Source: a virus. From it: a stretch of 24,001 nucleotides of DNA. This document shows positions 1 to 8,420 of the stretch, piece by piece. Position numbers and translations under genes: made by a program. Below the pieces are notes generated by a model, which searched no databases, was not told where the DNA came from, and saw only the letters and a list, made by a program, of their open reading frames with translations. How positions within the stretch are numbered: position 1 is the stretch's first letter; every line of letters begins with the position of its first letter. Where the stretch lies: the IMG/VR virus record IMGVR_UViG_3300021392_000012, positions 1-24,001 of that record; one strand, written 5' to 3'.

Positions 1-426
1 TCAGACCGAAGAACCCCTCCGGATGCGATAGTCCACCTCAAGGGTACAGTTATCCCCCAGTATTTTCCGCAGCACTGGAGCTAAAGATGATTGAGCAACT
101 GACTTAATGGTTGCCTTGCAGGGTCTGTCGTTGAACACCCCAGTTCCCACATCCCCTGGCTTGATATCGGTAGGAAGTTGGAAGGATTCAAAATCTCCAT
201 CAACTGCCACCACCTTACAACTATAGATTTCCGATAAGTCAGACCCCACCTCAGTCTGCTGTAATCCCCGTTCCGTCCCTTGCTTCTTCATCTTGAAAGT
301 CACTGCAATCTCTTTGCCTGTACTGATTTGATTGCCGAAACGGTCTATTTCTGTTGTGTCGCCAACAGCAGTAAAGGTAAACGTGGCGTGATTCCAGAGA
401 TTGGGGTCAGCAAATGGAGTGGGCAT
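1..426 (-). CDS. Small phage structural protein, unrecognised family
   Basis: A 141-residue protein whose stop codon is at bases 1-3, so the gene is complete but sits on the window edge. It is soluble, with alternating hydrophobic residues suggesting beta strands, and has no signal peptide or membrane segment. I do not recognise a named domain. It is the most downstream gene of the head block, directly after the minor head gene, which it overlaps by about 20 bases. That position is typical of a head-completion or neck protein, but this is inference from context. The ATG at 426 is preceded by a GAAGGAAAC stretch that can serve as ribosome binding site. Confidence 0.7.
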   Translation of the reverse strand: MPTPFADPNLWNHATFTFTAVGDTTEIDRFGNQISTGKEIAVTFKMKKQGTERGLQQTEVGSDLSEIYSCKVVAVDGDFESFQLPTDIKPGDVGTGVFNDRPCKATIKSVAQSSLAPVLRKILGDNCTLEVDYRIRRGSSV

Positions 427-1235
427 CTAATAATGTTTCCTTCTCGGCAGTGTGAACAGAGCAAGCATCCTCTCTAGAACTCCTGAATTCCACCGTACAC
501 TTACAATTTGTCCTACACTCACATTGTTGTGTAGGCAAGATTAACTCAGATAGTGAAACCCATCCTAGAGCTGCATATTTAGGGCAGTGGCGGCAATGCT
601 CACCGCTTCCAAGTACCCGTCGAGCCTCCCTCATTCCGTTGGTTTTTGCGATCAGCTTCGCTGGTGCCGTAGGCAATCGCAGATTTAGTTCCCCAAAACG
701 TCACCTTCCCCGACTCCGAAAACATTCTGAGGCGGTTGGTTAGCTGTGCAGGAGATACTTTTTCCTGGAGTATATCTATCGCTAAATATTTGATTCCAAA
801 TCGCTCACCGGTTAGAACATCTTTTCCTGAATGATACTGTTGCTTGAGGTTTCTAGCTACTAACAGGAATTTATCAGAAGTTAAATCCTCTTGCCTATCC
901 AATGCCTGAATCATCTGGGCAATATGGATATGTTTAAGAGCTAATCCTGCTTTCTGTTGCAGCTCTTTTAAGTCTATTCTCCCTTCGTTGTAATCGTTTC
1001 CTAGTTTGATTAGAGTCTGTTTTTCTTGCCCAAAATAGCGCTCAGCCTGAGTGCGTACCGCTTCCATTGATGCGAAAGCTCCATTATCCCGATATCTCCA
1101 TCGACGCGAACGCACATCGAAGGAAATTTGGGGCAGAGCATCTGAATAGAATGTAGAATTTAGAATGTAGAATTTAGAATTATTTTTTTCTTGATTTTTC
1201 ATTCTAAATTCTTCATTTTTACATTGATTTTTCAT
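407..1235 (-). pseudogene. Minor head / head morphogenesis-like protein, split by a +1 frameshift
   Basis: Two overlapping frames make one protein. The upstream frame (1235 to 600) encodes a helical, Mu F-like minor head body with the stretch DVRSRRWRYRDNGAF near residue 36 and KVSPAQLTNRLRMFSESGKV. The downstream frame (676 to 407) encodes the conserved Cys-rich tail: RRVLGSGEHCRHCPKYAALG, then LILPTQQCECRTNCKC. This tail normally follows the body in one polypeptide. The switch falls near 620-632, where the minus strand reads AATGAGGGAGGCTCG: removing one G from the GGG restores a continuous frame. The first 31 residues are encoded by 7-base repeat DNA, and the conserved part starts at about residue 32. 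The cause may be mutation, sequencing error or programmed frameshift; I cannot tell which. Confidence 0.7.
1148..1181. repeat. 7-base short tandem repeat (AGAATTT/AGAATGT)
   Basis: Nearly five units alternating AGAATGT and AGAATTT. It lies inside the 5' end of the minor head reading frame and codes for FYILNSTFYSD-type residues that precede the conserved region. Such heptanucleotide repeats are known from filamentous cyanobacterial genomes. Confidence 0.8.
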
Positions 1236-1581
1236 ATTTTACAATCAGTGGAATTGCATCCCTCCAACCCGTTGAGGGCTTAGTAATCCCGTACTCAGCC
1301 GCTATTTTGCTGATAGCTGCATATCCTTGCGATTCGTACAGCTGCTCAAGCTCCACAGTACGCCCATAGGAAGTCTCAGGTTCATCCCTGAAGATGATTG
1401 CTCCTTTATCCAAATAGTACTCTAAACCATCAAACTGTTTGAGCCTTTGAACCTGAGAATCTGATAGCTCATTCAGCCCCTTCTTCAGTTCAATGCGCCA
1501 AAATTGTTGCTCCAAATAACCACTAATGTAATGGTTATTTGACATCTCTCCAATCTTTTTTGGGTCAAATTCTACTATCAT
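1219..1581 (-). CDS. Hypothetical phage head-region protein
   Basis: A 120-residue protein of unrecognised function. It is acidic to neutral and mostly helical, with no membrane segment. Its C-terminal third (about residues 80-117, including IAAEYGITKPSTGW) looks like a small helical HeH/LEM-like motif, but the match is only by eye. It lies between the major capsid gene and the minor head gene and overlaps the latter by 17 bases, so it is probably part of the head/connector block. No Shine-Dalgarno is visible before the ATG at 1581; the leader consists of 7-base repeat DNA (AATTGCT units). Confidence 0.65.
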   Translation of the reverse strand: MIVEFDPKKIGEMSNNHYISGYLEQQFWRIELKKGLNELSDSQVQRLKQFDGLEYYLDKGAIIFRDEPETSYGRTVELEQLYESQGYAAISKIAAEYGITKPSTGWRDAIPLIVKYEKSM

Positions 1582-1585
1582 TTGT

Positions 1586-1730
1586 AAATTGCTAATTGCT
1601 AATTGAAAATAAAAGTCAGGAACCAGGAGTCAGGAGTCAGGATAGATTGATTTTCATTCATAGTAGTGAAAAAATATTTTATTGGACTGCCTTCTGCTTT
1701 CTGCCTTCTAAATTCTAAATTCTAAATTCA
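1586..1730. repeat. Intergenic spacer built of several 7-base tandem repeat types
   Basis: The spacer between the capsid gene stop and the next gene contains three separate period-7 tracts: AATTGCT units near 1586-1606, GTCAGGA units near 1615-1642, and TTCTAAA units at 1706-1729. No promoter, terminator or reading frame is convincing here. Confidence 0.75.
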
Positions 1731-2663
1731 TCATGCTTTCACAGGGATATCAATATAGCGGCAATCGGTAGGATAATCAAAGATTGCAGGAGTGATACAA
1801 GAAAACATCGGGTAGATTCTTCTTAATCCATCTGTCCGAATGTACTCTTCCGGAGCCAGCATTGCCACCTGCTCTTCAATGTGACGATTAATGATATCAG
1901 ACTCCTTAGGATAGAGCATGATGCGGTCTTTACCAACCCCTGGTCTAGTTATCCCTGAGCTATCTATTTGGGCAGCTTCTAGTTCTTTAATTTTAGTAAT
2001 CATCAAATCAGGATAAAGCTGCTCCAACCTTTCCTTAACACTAATAGTTCCTAGGGAATTTTCCAAACTTACTATTAGATGGTGAGGGTCTTTTGGCAGT
2101 AGTAAATCCGTAGGGTAATCGGTGACAAAGTTATCGGTAAGACTCTCGATAACGTCTACAAAAAAATCCAAACACTGTTGATAGGTTGACGTGTAGATGT
2201 TAAATGCACTGTTATCTGTAGCAACTAGCCCATTGACCAAAAAGCCAGGAAAGTTAACGTTGGGAACACCCAATGCCGTGAATTTATTAGTTCGTTGGGC
2301 GATCGCTTTTCTCGCTACTGCCATCCGTCGCTGAAACCGATCTAGATTAAATGCATGGTAATGCTGAGCATTGTAAGCCCGTTCTTCCTGCAAACTCAAG
2401 GGGAACCCAGATGCAACCATGTAGATGGGGTATCTATCCTCATCTAGGGAGATATCCACCACTGGAATATTGGTAGCAGCATCAGACACTAAATCTGCAT
2501 CCCCAAATTCGTTGATCTTTTCATATGCAATTTCCTTCATGCCTGGAGCAAGATCAACCATTGTCGGAATCAAGTCCCCATTCTCAAAGTACATGGTTCG
2601 GTATCTCGGTTCTAATACCTTCTCCATGCGTTGAGTCAAATCTTCATACAAAAAAGCCGCCAT
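1731..2663 (-). CDS. Major capsid protein (HK97-fold, DUF2184-like)
   Basis: A 310-residue protein that I assign as the major capsid protein. It has the overall look of the DUF2184/'major capsid family' group: an N-terminal helical segment, a middle part with FQRRMAVARKAIAQRTNK, the stretch PTDLLLPKDPHHLIVS near residue 185, and a C-terminal beta-rich part ending YIDIPVKA. Size and position fit: it follows portal, protease/scaffold and cement genes, the usual head-gene order. The start at 2663 is supported by a perfect AGGAGG four bases upstream of the ATG, the strongest ribosome binding site in the block, as expected for the most abundant virion protein. The assignment rests on recognition by eye plus context. 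Confidence 0.8.
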   Translation of the reverse strand: MAAFLYEDLTQRMEKVLEPRYRTMYFENGDLIPTMVDLAPGMKEIAYEKINEFGDADLVSDAATNIPVVDISLDEDRYPIYMVASGFPLSLQEERAYNAQHYHAFNLDRFQRRMAVARKAIAQRTNKFTALGVPNVNFPGFLVNGLVATDNSAFNIYTSTYQQCLDFFVDVIESLTDNFVTDYPTDLLLPKDPHHLIVSLENSLGTISVKERLEQLYPDLMITKIKELEAAQIDSSGITRPGVGKDRIMLYPKESDIINRHIEEQVAMLAPEEYIRTDGLRRIYPMFSCITPAIFDYPTDCRYIDIPVKA

Positions 2664-2675
2664 CAGTCCTCCTGG

Positions 2676-2820
2676 AAATTTAGAATTTAGAATTTAGAAT
2701 TTAGAATTGGAGCATTCCCTATTCCTCATTCCCCATTCCCCATTACTCATTACTCATTACTTATTACTCATTACTCATTACTCATTACTTATTACTCATT
2801 ACTCATTACTCATTCTTCAT
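2676..2820. repeat. Long 7-base tandem repeats between cement and capsid genes
   Basis: Two period-7 arrays follow one another. AATTTAG units fill 2676-2708; then about fifteen units of CATTCCC/CATTACT/TATTACT fill roughly 2712-2820. The second array reaches the stop codon of the cement-like gene. A plus-strand reading frame across it (LLITHYSLLITHYS) is only a translation of the repeat. This is heptanucleotide repeat DNA as known from filamentous cyanobacteria. Confidence 0.85.
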
Positions 2821-3350
2821 ATCATTCTCAATTCCAAAATTCCCACCCCCATTTCCCCAGCTACTGGGGCAGGTGCAGCTTTCAGGAAAGTAGCATTAGG
2901 AATTGCGATCGCATTTGCAGTATCGGCATCCTTTCTAAAGCAACCTGCTATCCCCGTCGTTCCAGGCGTTGCTGTGTGACGTAGGAATACTGGACTGCCA
3001 CGGCTCACATCAGAATCAATAAAGACAGCTATCACACCACGTCTGACTATTGAAACTTCCCGGTCCTTGGGATAGCCAACCCTCCCAGTGGCATCATCCA
3101 GGGTATACCCACTGCGTTTCTCAAACGTATCAGTGCGGTAGGTAATCCCTTCAAACTTCCCATTAGCATCAGCTGGTAAAATCACCTTCCCCGTCGCACC
3201 TTCCCCAGTACCAGCAACCACACCCAAACCAAAAGGGAGGATTACTCCTGTGCCGTTAGTGAATGTCCAAATCTGAGCATCATCGAGGGTAACCAGTTCC
3301 CCTGGTTCATGAGACTTTTCAATAATCAAGTCATAGTTAGTTACTGGCAT
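2817..3350 (-). CDS. Capsid cement / decoration-like protein
   Basis: A 177-residue, glycine- and beta-rich protein (GVILPFGLGVVAGTGEG; VSIVRRGVIAVFIDSDVSRG). It resembles the small structural cement (Gp24-like) or DUF2190-like proteins that bind the outside of HK97-type shells. It lies between the protease/scaffold and the major capsid gene, where decoration proteins usually sit. The ATG at 3350 has AAGGAG nine bases upstream and overlaps the preceding gene by 14 bases, suggesting translational coupling. Its last codons and stop abut a 7-base repeat array, so the original C-terminus could have been altered. The family assignment is by appearance and context. Confidence 0.65.
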   Translation of the reverse strand: MPVTNYDLIIEKSHEPGELVTLDDAQIWTFTNGTGVILPFGLGVVAGTGEGATGKVILPADANGKFEGITYRTDTFEKRSGYTLDDATGRVGYPKDREVSIVRRGVIAVFIDSDVSRGSPVFLRHTATPGTTGIAGCFRKDADTANAIAIPNATFLKAAPAPVAGEMGVGILELRMI

Positions 3351-4500
3351 TGCGTCTGCTCCTTCGGTATGCTCCTTCGTAATTCGCCACCACTTTAGAG
3401 CGGATGGTGTTCACCCCATCTGTTCTCTGGTTAGTTTGGGTGAGGAATCGGTCAGTTTTTCTTTGGCTACCTCTATCCTTGATGCCCTCCCAAAGACCAT
3501 CAATGTAGCTATTGCTCTTATCGTCTAGGTTGAGTTTGGGGTCGATGAGTGCGATCGCAGCTGCTTTAATCTGTGATGGGGTTAGCTTACTATCAATCTC
3601 AAGTTTGTCAGACCCAACTACTGGAATAACTTCGTTCCAGGCATCAAACCGCGCCTGGACTTGAGTCTCTATATCCTCATCAGTATTAGTTGTGGTATCA
3701 GCTGCGTCAAGCCGTCCCTGTAAGGTATCGTTTTCCTTTTCTAGTTCCCCAATCTTCCCCTCTGCTCCCTCTAAGTCTTTGGTGAGGGTGTCAATTCGAG
3801 ATTGTAAAGCTGTAATTGCATCCTTCACATCATCAGCCACATCCTTCAAGATGCGCTGGTCCTTCTCATCTATTTTTACTATTAAATCGCTCACATTACG
3901 TTCCTCCTTTTTCTCACTATCGTTGTTAAACAAGAAATACAGAGGCTCTACCACAGCATCTCCTGTATCAAATCTGAGTGTTAAGTTTTGTCCTCCTCTA
4001 CCCTGTCCCGGTAGTAGTGGTGCTGCTACATGGTTGTACTCCTCCCTGATTTGTTCAAAAATTCCATCTTCTCGCTCTCTCAACTCTTTCAAAAAATAGC
4101 CGCTGCTAGCCTCTGGCGTTTTCCCTTCTGCTAGCAAGCGGTCAATGATTTCCACGGCTCGGTAATCATCAATGATAGCTTCAGCTATTAGCTTGCCATC
4201 CTCTCTGCCAATTGTTCCTAATAGATGCCCAACCTTTAACCCGTCGCGGTTTAGATTAAATCGACGGCTTTTGGGGTGAGCAAGAAGAATTGGCAGTCCT
4301 GCAACAGACTTGACGGAATCGTTAAACAATCCCTCCTCTGTAACAATTTCTACCCGTTTTTGGGTTATACCACTCTTATCCGGGAAAAGATAAGTAAGAG
4401 GAATATCCTTTTGTCCCAAAGTAACGTGCATCCAATATCTGCCGTCGGCTTTCTTTTCCCACGGCAGAGGGCTGTATTTGTCTAAGCGCAGTAAGTCCAT
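3337..4500 (-). CDS. Prohead protease fused to scaffold (DUF2213-type)
   Basis: A 387-residue protein with two parts. Residues 1-165 look like the DUF2213 capsid maturation protease: LLAHPKSRR near 72-80, VGHLLGTIGREDGKLIAEA near 90-108, PEASSGYFLKEL (candidate catalytic Ser 132/133) and EEYNHVAAPLLPGQGRGG (His 157). Residues about 200-275 form a strongly charged coiled coil with heptad character (ITALQSRIDTLTKDLEGAEG), typical of a scaffold that is digested during maturation. The basic tail (YRRSRRNASN) is also scaffold-like. The gene lies between portal and cement/capsid genes. The known fold of the family suggests a Ser/His enzyme; activity here is inferred. Confidence 0.75.
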   Translation of the reverse strand: MDLLRLDKYSPLPWEKKADGRYWMHVTLGQKDIPLTYLFPDKSGITQKRVEIVTEEGLFNDSVKSVAGLPILLAHPKSRRFNLNRDGLKVGHLLGTIGREDGKLIAEAIIDDYRAVEIIDRLLAEGKTPEASSGYFLKELREREDGIFEQIREEYNHVAAPLLPGQGRGGQNLTLRFDTGDAVVEPLYFLFNNDSEKKEERNVSDLIVKIDEKDQRILKDVADDVKDAITALQSRIDTLTKDLEGAEGKIGELEKENDTLQGRLDAADTTTNTDEDIETQVQARFDAWNEVIPVVGSDKLEIDSKLTPSQIKAAAIALIDPKLNLDDKSNSYIDGLWEGIKDRGSQRKTDRFLTQTNQRTDGVNTIRSKVVANYEGAYRRSRRNASN

Positions 4501-4512
4501 CCCTTTAAACTA

Positions 4513-6501
4513 TCACAGCTCCATCGCTACTTCTATAAAATCTGCCGCTGTCACCGTTGCTAGTTCCTCCCACTCTTCATCAGTGAGGATGTCATTGCTA
4601 TCAGTACGAATTTCGGAGCGCATCACCTCACGTATGCCACCAAAGAATTCAGGGGGCATCACCTGCTTGTAAATCGCCTCGGCTTCTTCCTTGGACTCCA
4701 CACCAATAAAGAGCTTCTCTTCATCGAACTTCCCATCAATATACTGTGCGATTGCAAATATCTTCGGTGAGTTCAACTTAGTCCCCACATACACATCCAA
4801 TGCCATACCATCAGCACCTTTGGTCTTTTGGATGTGTCCATAGCCAACAGGCAGCATCTTACCGTGACGTAGCTGGAAAGGAAAGTATTGAAGTCCAATA
4901 TTAAACCCATTCCACTCAATGATCCGCTGTACCGGAGTGGCATCATCTGACCTAAGCTGACGAGCCGACTCTACAGGCTGGTCATGCCCTGCGACTTTCT
5001 TGTTCCGTGCTTTGCTAATTGCGCTCGTGCGATCGCTAGCCTCAACCACTGTTGGGGTATTTCTTCCTTGGAACCACACCCCCCATAGAGCATCTTCTCT
5101 CTTTGAGTCATCCTCACTACTAACGTCATCACTCAAAACAAAGTCTGGGGAAAACTGGGAACCTTCGTACCCTGAGCGCACTTCTTCTGGAGTAATTGCT
5201 CCAATCTCAGTCAGGGTCTTACTTCTGTCAGCTGCTAGCTTCTCGTATTCCATGCGTTCTGTATCTGTTAGCTGCAAGTCGAAGGGAACTTTGATGTCCC
5301 ATGATTCGGGAATTTTTCCCTTTGATGGGGAATCTTTGGCAAGAAAAGTATAAATTAGCAACTGCCGTAAGTTACTTACCCAGCTGTGAGCATAGTCCTG
5401 CACAAGGATTGCCCACTCAGAGCGCATAGCCAACCCTTGATTATTAGTCAGTCCCTGGCTCCCTATCTCTCCGAATAACTTAAACTTTGGAATACCTGAT
5501 GCTGCCGCCCAACGATTTTCTAGGGATTCCATAATGTCCTTTGCCCCACCGTAGGAACGAGTTACACTCCCCGGTTCCTCATTTTCCAAATCGTAGTAGA
5601 TACCCCTAACCACAGACTTCCCCATATCCAAAGCAAGGGAGCGGTTGATAATTTGCTGCTGACCTGCTTGAGTTCCTTTCTGTTTGTCTTGTAGGAGTAT
5701 CTGTCCCAAACCTTTCATACCAAGGGTAAATACATCGTAATCAGCCAACATTGCGCTGCCAGCTTTGATACCCTGGAGCCAATCAATGTAAGCATCGTAC
5801 ATTGCTTGGATAACGCTCACACCGTCGTCATTCAGTCCTGTTTTCAGGTAGTTCCGTCTACTGTAGATTCGATTACCCCAAAATGGCAGAATTCGAGACT
5901 TGTGGATTTTTGCCCCATACTGTTGGTCTGATTCTACAGAATACAAACGGTAAAAGTTGGGTTGGCGAGTCCTGTTATTGCCCCAATCTGGGTAAAGCTC
6001 CCAGCAGTCATAAACCTGGAGCCATCTAATAGATTTAATATTATTTTTATCAACGGGTTCACTAAATTCTTTCCCGTCATCTATACCAATTACTATATAA
6101 GCTTTGCCAAATTGACGAGCTAGGATAGCTGCAATAGGGAAAGCATCATTAGCACCATAAATATCCGCTTCATCTTCTTCGGTAGTTTTGTCCTCTCTGC
6201 TCCCCAGCTCTGCAATGTATTCCATCATCAAATCAGGAAGATTATCACCTGAAGAATTGTTAGCTATTGCCAAGTGGAACCAAGCTTTAGCAGCACATTC
6301 AGGATAAAGGAACACAGCCTTCCTGAGCAACTCGTCTCGGTAGGGTAAAGCTTCTAGGGATTGCCTAGTGAGTCGTGTTTTACTTGTGTTGATAGTAACA
6401 TTCTCAGTTTTACTTCGAGATGTCCCAATCCCGGTGTAGGGGTTGCTTAAAGCTGCAAAAGCTCCAAACAAAGCTTGAGAATCAATTCGCAGTTCACTCA
6501 T
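4513..6501 (-). CDS. DUF1073-type portal protein with C-terminal InPase-like domain
   Basis: A 662-residue protein. Residues about 30-470 look like a DUF1073-family portal, the dodecameric ring through which DNA enters the head: WLQVYDCWELYPDWGNNR, SRILPFWGNRIYSRRNY, WAAASGIPKFKLFGEIGSQG, and DLQLTDTERMEYEKLAADRS before the C-terminal end of the portal part. Residues about 475-520 form a linker with ALWGVWFQGRNTPTVVEA. Residues about 529-632 form a separate domain with KGADGMALDVYVG (561-573) and DEEKLFIGVESKEEAEAIY (593-611). These are the signatures of the phage 'InPase' (inorganic pyrophosphatase-like) domain. The gene lies between a connector-like protein (ATGA overlap at 6498-6501) and the protease, as expected for a portal. 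The function of the fused domain is unknown. Confidence 0.8.
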   Translation of the reverse strand: MSELRIDSQALFGAFAALSNPYTGIGTSRSKTENVTINTSKTRLTRQSLEALPYRDELLRKAVFLYPECAAKAWFHLAIANNSSGDNLPDLMMEYIAELGSREDKTTEEDEADIYGANDAFPIAAILARQFGKAYIVIGIDDGKEFSEPVDKNNIKSIRWLQVYDCWELYPDWGNNRTRQPNFYRLYSVESDQQYGAKIHKSRILPFWGNRIYSRRNYLKTGLNDDGVSVIQAMYDAYIDWLQGIKAGSAMLADYDVFTLGMKGLGQILLQDKQKGTQAGQQQIINRSLALDMGKSVVRGIYYDLENEEPGSVTRSYGGAKDIMESLENRWAAASGIPKFKLFGEIGSQGLTNNQGLAMRSEWAILVQDYAHSWVSNLRQLLIYTFLAKDSPSKGKIPESWDIKVPFDLQLTDTERMEYEKLAADRSKTLTEIGAITPEEVRSGYEGSQFSPDFVLSDDVSSEDDSKREDALWGVWFQGRNTPTVVEASDRTSAISKARNKKVAGHDQPVESARQLRSDDATPVQRIIEWNGFNIGLQYFPFQLRHGKMLPVGYGHIQKTKGADGMALDVYVGTKLNSPKIFAIAQYIDGKFDEEKLFIGVESKEEAEAIYKQVMPPEFFGGIREVMRSEIRTDSNDILTDEEWEELATVTAADFIEVAMEL

Positions 6502-6902
6502 ATCACATTGGCTCCTAGCAACCCTACAACAACATTACCTGTTTCGGCTTCACAACCACAGTTAAGCCGCGGCCTAAGAGCATCCACCCCCCAACATTCA
6601 TCAATCGTTAGTCCACAATCTGCTGATTCCTGTAGGGTAAGTAATGAGGTAATTAGTGGGGTAAAATCAGCAGGTTTTAACCACTTTGCCCCATCTCCTT
6701 CTATCAACCCAGAGCGCGATACAGCCCCCCACAGTGGGAGAAAGTAGGCAGCTACTAGATAGGGGCGATAGTTAGTAGTCCCGTTGTTATCAGTCCCAGC
6801 TGAAGCAGTCAAAATAGCTGTTATTTCAGCATCCTTGGTGGTGTCGGTTACACCAAGGTTAGACTTTGTGATCGCAAGGGCTGTGTTTAGGTCGGTGAAC
6901 AT
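6498..6902 (-). CDS. Small connector-like phage protein
   Basis: A 134-residue protein of unrecognised family. The N-terminal half is helical (LNTALAITKSNLGVTDTTKDAEITAI), followed by RPYLVAAYFLPLWG. The C-terminal third is rich in cysteine (C at about 98, 103, 115 and 117), which could bind a metal. It sits between the large terminase and the portal and overlaps the portal start by four bases (ATGA), so the two are probably co-translated. In HK97-like head blocks small proteins near the portal often join portal to tail; here that is only a contextual guess. No clear ribosome binding site is visible before the ATG at 6902. Confidence 0.6.
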   Translation of the reverse strand: MFTDLNTALAITKSNLGVTDTTKDAEITAILTASAGTDNNGTTNYRPYLVAAYFLPLWGAVSRSGLIEGDGAKWLKPADFTPLITSLLTLQESADCGLTIDECWGVDALRPRLNCGCEAETGNVVVGLLGANVI

Positions 6903-6980
6903 GGTGAGACAAGGGAGGACACTATCTACTAGCGTACAAAAAAAGTTACAGTATTTGGGGATTATTTCCGAAAATGGGAA

Positions 6981-8420
6981 TTAGGTAAGTAACAATGGAT
7001 TGATAAGTGCTAGTTGCCTTGCCTCTTCAATATAAGCAAAAGCCACAGCCCATGCCATCACACTATCATCATGCCCGGTAATCGCTTCCCTGGAATATGA
7101 GCTAAAACTCCTCAGCTCATCAATCCCGTCCCAATCTGGAGGGAACTGAATTAAGCCTTCTTCCAATGCGATCGCAATCCTGTCGGTATTGATAATTTTA
7201 CTGTTCTTTGTGGTAGTCACAGCCTCAATCCGAACACCAGGGAAATGTTCAATAAGGCGTTCCTGGACTGTTCTACCACCTCCATTAGTTTCTACTGCCA
7301 CCAAAACAGGAGTGTACTTATCGACCAACTTACTGCATTGATTAATCGAAGAAGTAATTGATGCATTACTTTGTTTATACTCAGCAACCAGCTGGTAAGG
7401 GATATCAGAAATATCCCAGACTTGGCAGCTAAAAGCATCATCACCACCAAAGTTAGGGTCAATGCCGAATAGGTAAGACTTGGCAAACACAGGATCAGAC
7501 CATTCCCCATGAGCTGAAGCGGAAATAGCCTCTGCCTTAAATAGCCGTGATTCAGATTTCTTTACCCGCCAATTCCCATCCAGAAGTCTAGCCCGTTCCA
7601 CCACATCTTGAGCTTCGAGGTTGGCTAGGTAATGGGGGTCTTTTTCTAATAGGGCTGGGTTATCAGTGAGCTTTGCACTGATGAAGGTGAAGGATTTGGG
7701 GTTACTGTTGGGATATCGTGATCGCAAATCCTCGGCTGTATCTGCCCAAATTACCTCATCCGACTTCACTATAAACCAACGCAACACCCCAGAGCGCTCA
7801 GGGTAGGGGTAACCTTGGGGGTTTATCCACCAATCAATCAGCTCAGCCAGCCAGGATTCAGCATCAGGGTTACAAGTTGCTCTGAGTTGAGGTTTTATGC
7901 CGTGAGTAGACCTCATTCTGGTCATGAGGTAGAAGAACATTTTCTTAGAAAAGTGGGTCAGCTCATCGTAAGCAATTCTACTCACCTGTGCGCCCTGCCA
8001 ATTATAGATATTCTTCTCATGTTGTAGATGAGCAAACCGAACACTAGCACCCGTTGGGAACGTCCACCTCAACCATTTCTGATTAGATGTAGCACCAAGG
8101 GAAGGATACCAAATACCAGCTTCATCCCATAATCCACCCTCATTGGTAATTTCTGGGGAAGTCCTGCGAAATATTACACCGCCGTAATGGGGATTCGACC
8201 GTAGTTCTGGTTTGGCAAAGTCAAGGAGCAAGGCTAGGGTTTTTCCTGAGCCTGCACTGCCACCATAGATGGCAATGTCAGCATCACTATCCAGAAACTC
8301 CTGCTGCTTGGGTTGAGGTTGGGGAAGTCCGCTATCAGTATCAGTTGGTTTCGGGGCTAGGAGGGAGTTTAGCTTGACTCGCGCTGCCATTTTGGGGGTT
8401 AATGACGGGAATTTCTCCAT
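6981..8420 (-). CDS. terL: Terminase large subunit
   Basis: A 479-residue motor that packages DNA into the prohead and cuts it. The ATPase has Walker A GGSAGSGKT (53-61), Walker B RIAYDEL (148-154) and the coupling motif ATCNP (181-185). The C-terminal RNase H-like nuclease has the expected acidic residues: D321 in FGIDPNFGG, E377 in AVETNGGG, and D451/D452 in GHDDSVMAWA. Length is normal for the family. It overlaps the small-subunit gene by 80 bases, an unusually long overlap. The ATG at 8420 has a weak TAGGGTAG upstream; an internal ATG at 8390 is an alternative but has no ribosome binding site. Confidence 0.95.
   Translation of the reverse strand: MEKFPSLTPKMAARVKLNSLLAPKPTDTDSGLPQPQPKQQEFLDSDADIAIYGGSAGSGKTLALLLDFAKPELRSNPHYGGVIFRRTSPEITNEGGLWDEAGIWYPSLGATSNQKWLRWTFPTGASVRFAHLQHEKNIYNWQGAQVSRIAYDELTHFSKKMFFYLMTRMRSTHGIKPQLRATCNPDAESWLAELIDWWINPQGYPYPERSGVLRWFIVKSDEVIWADTAEDLRSRYPNSNPKSFTFISAKLTDNPALLEKDPHYLANLEAQDVVERARLLDGNWRVKKSESRLFKAEAISASAHGEWSDPVFAKSYLFGIDPNFGGDDAFSCQVWDISDIPYQLVAEYKQSNASITSSINQCSKLVDKYTPVLVAVETNGGGRTVQERLIEHFPGVRIEAVTTTKNSKIINTDRIAIALEEGLIQFPPDWDGIDELRSFSSYSREAITGHDDSVMAWAVAFAYIEEARQLALINPLLLT

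Noticed and set aside
2707-2979. Plus-strand frame with repeated LLITHYS
   Set aside because: It is only a translation of the CATTACT repeat array running into the antisense of the cement gene.
4513-6501. Anti-CBASS Acb1-type phosphodiesterase on the DUF1073 protein
   Set aside because: Some DUF1073 proteins carry it, but I see no pair of HxT/HxS motifs; the C-terminal domain has InPase-type motifs instead.
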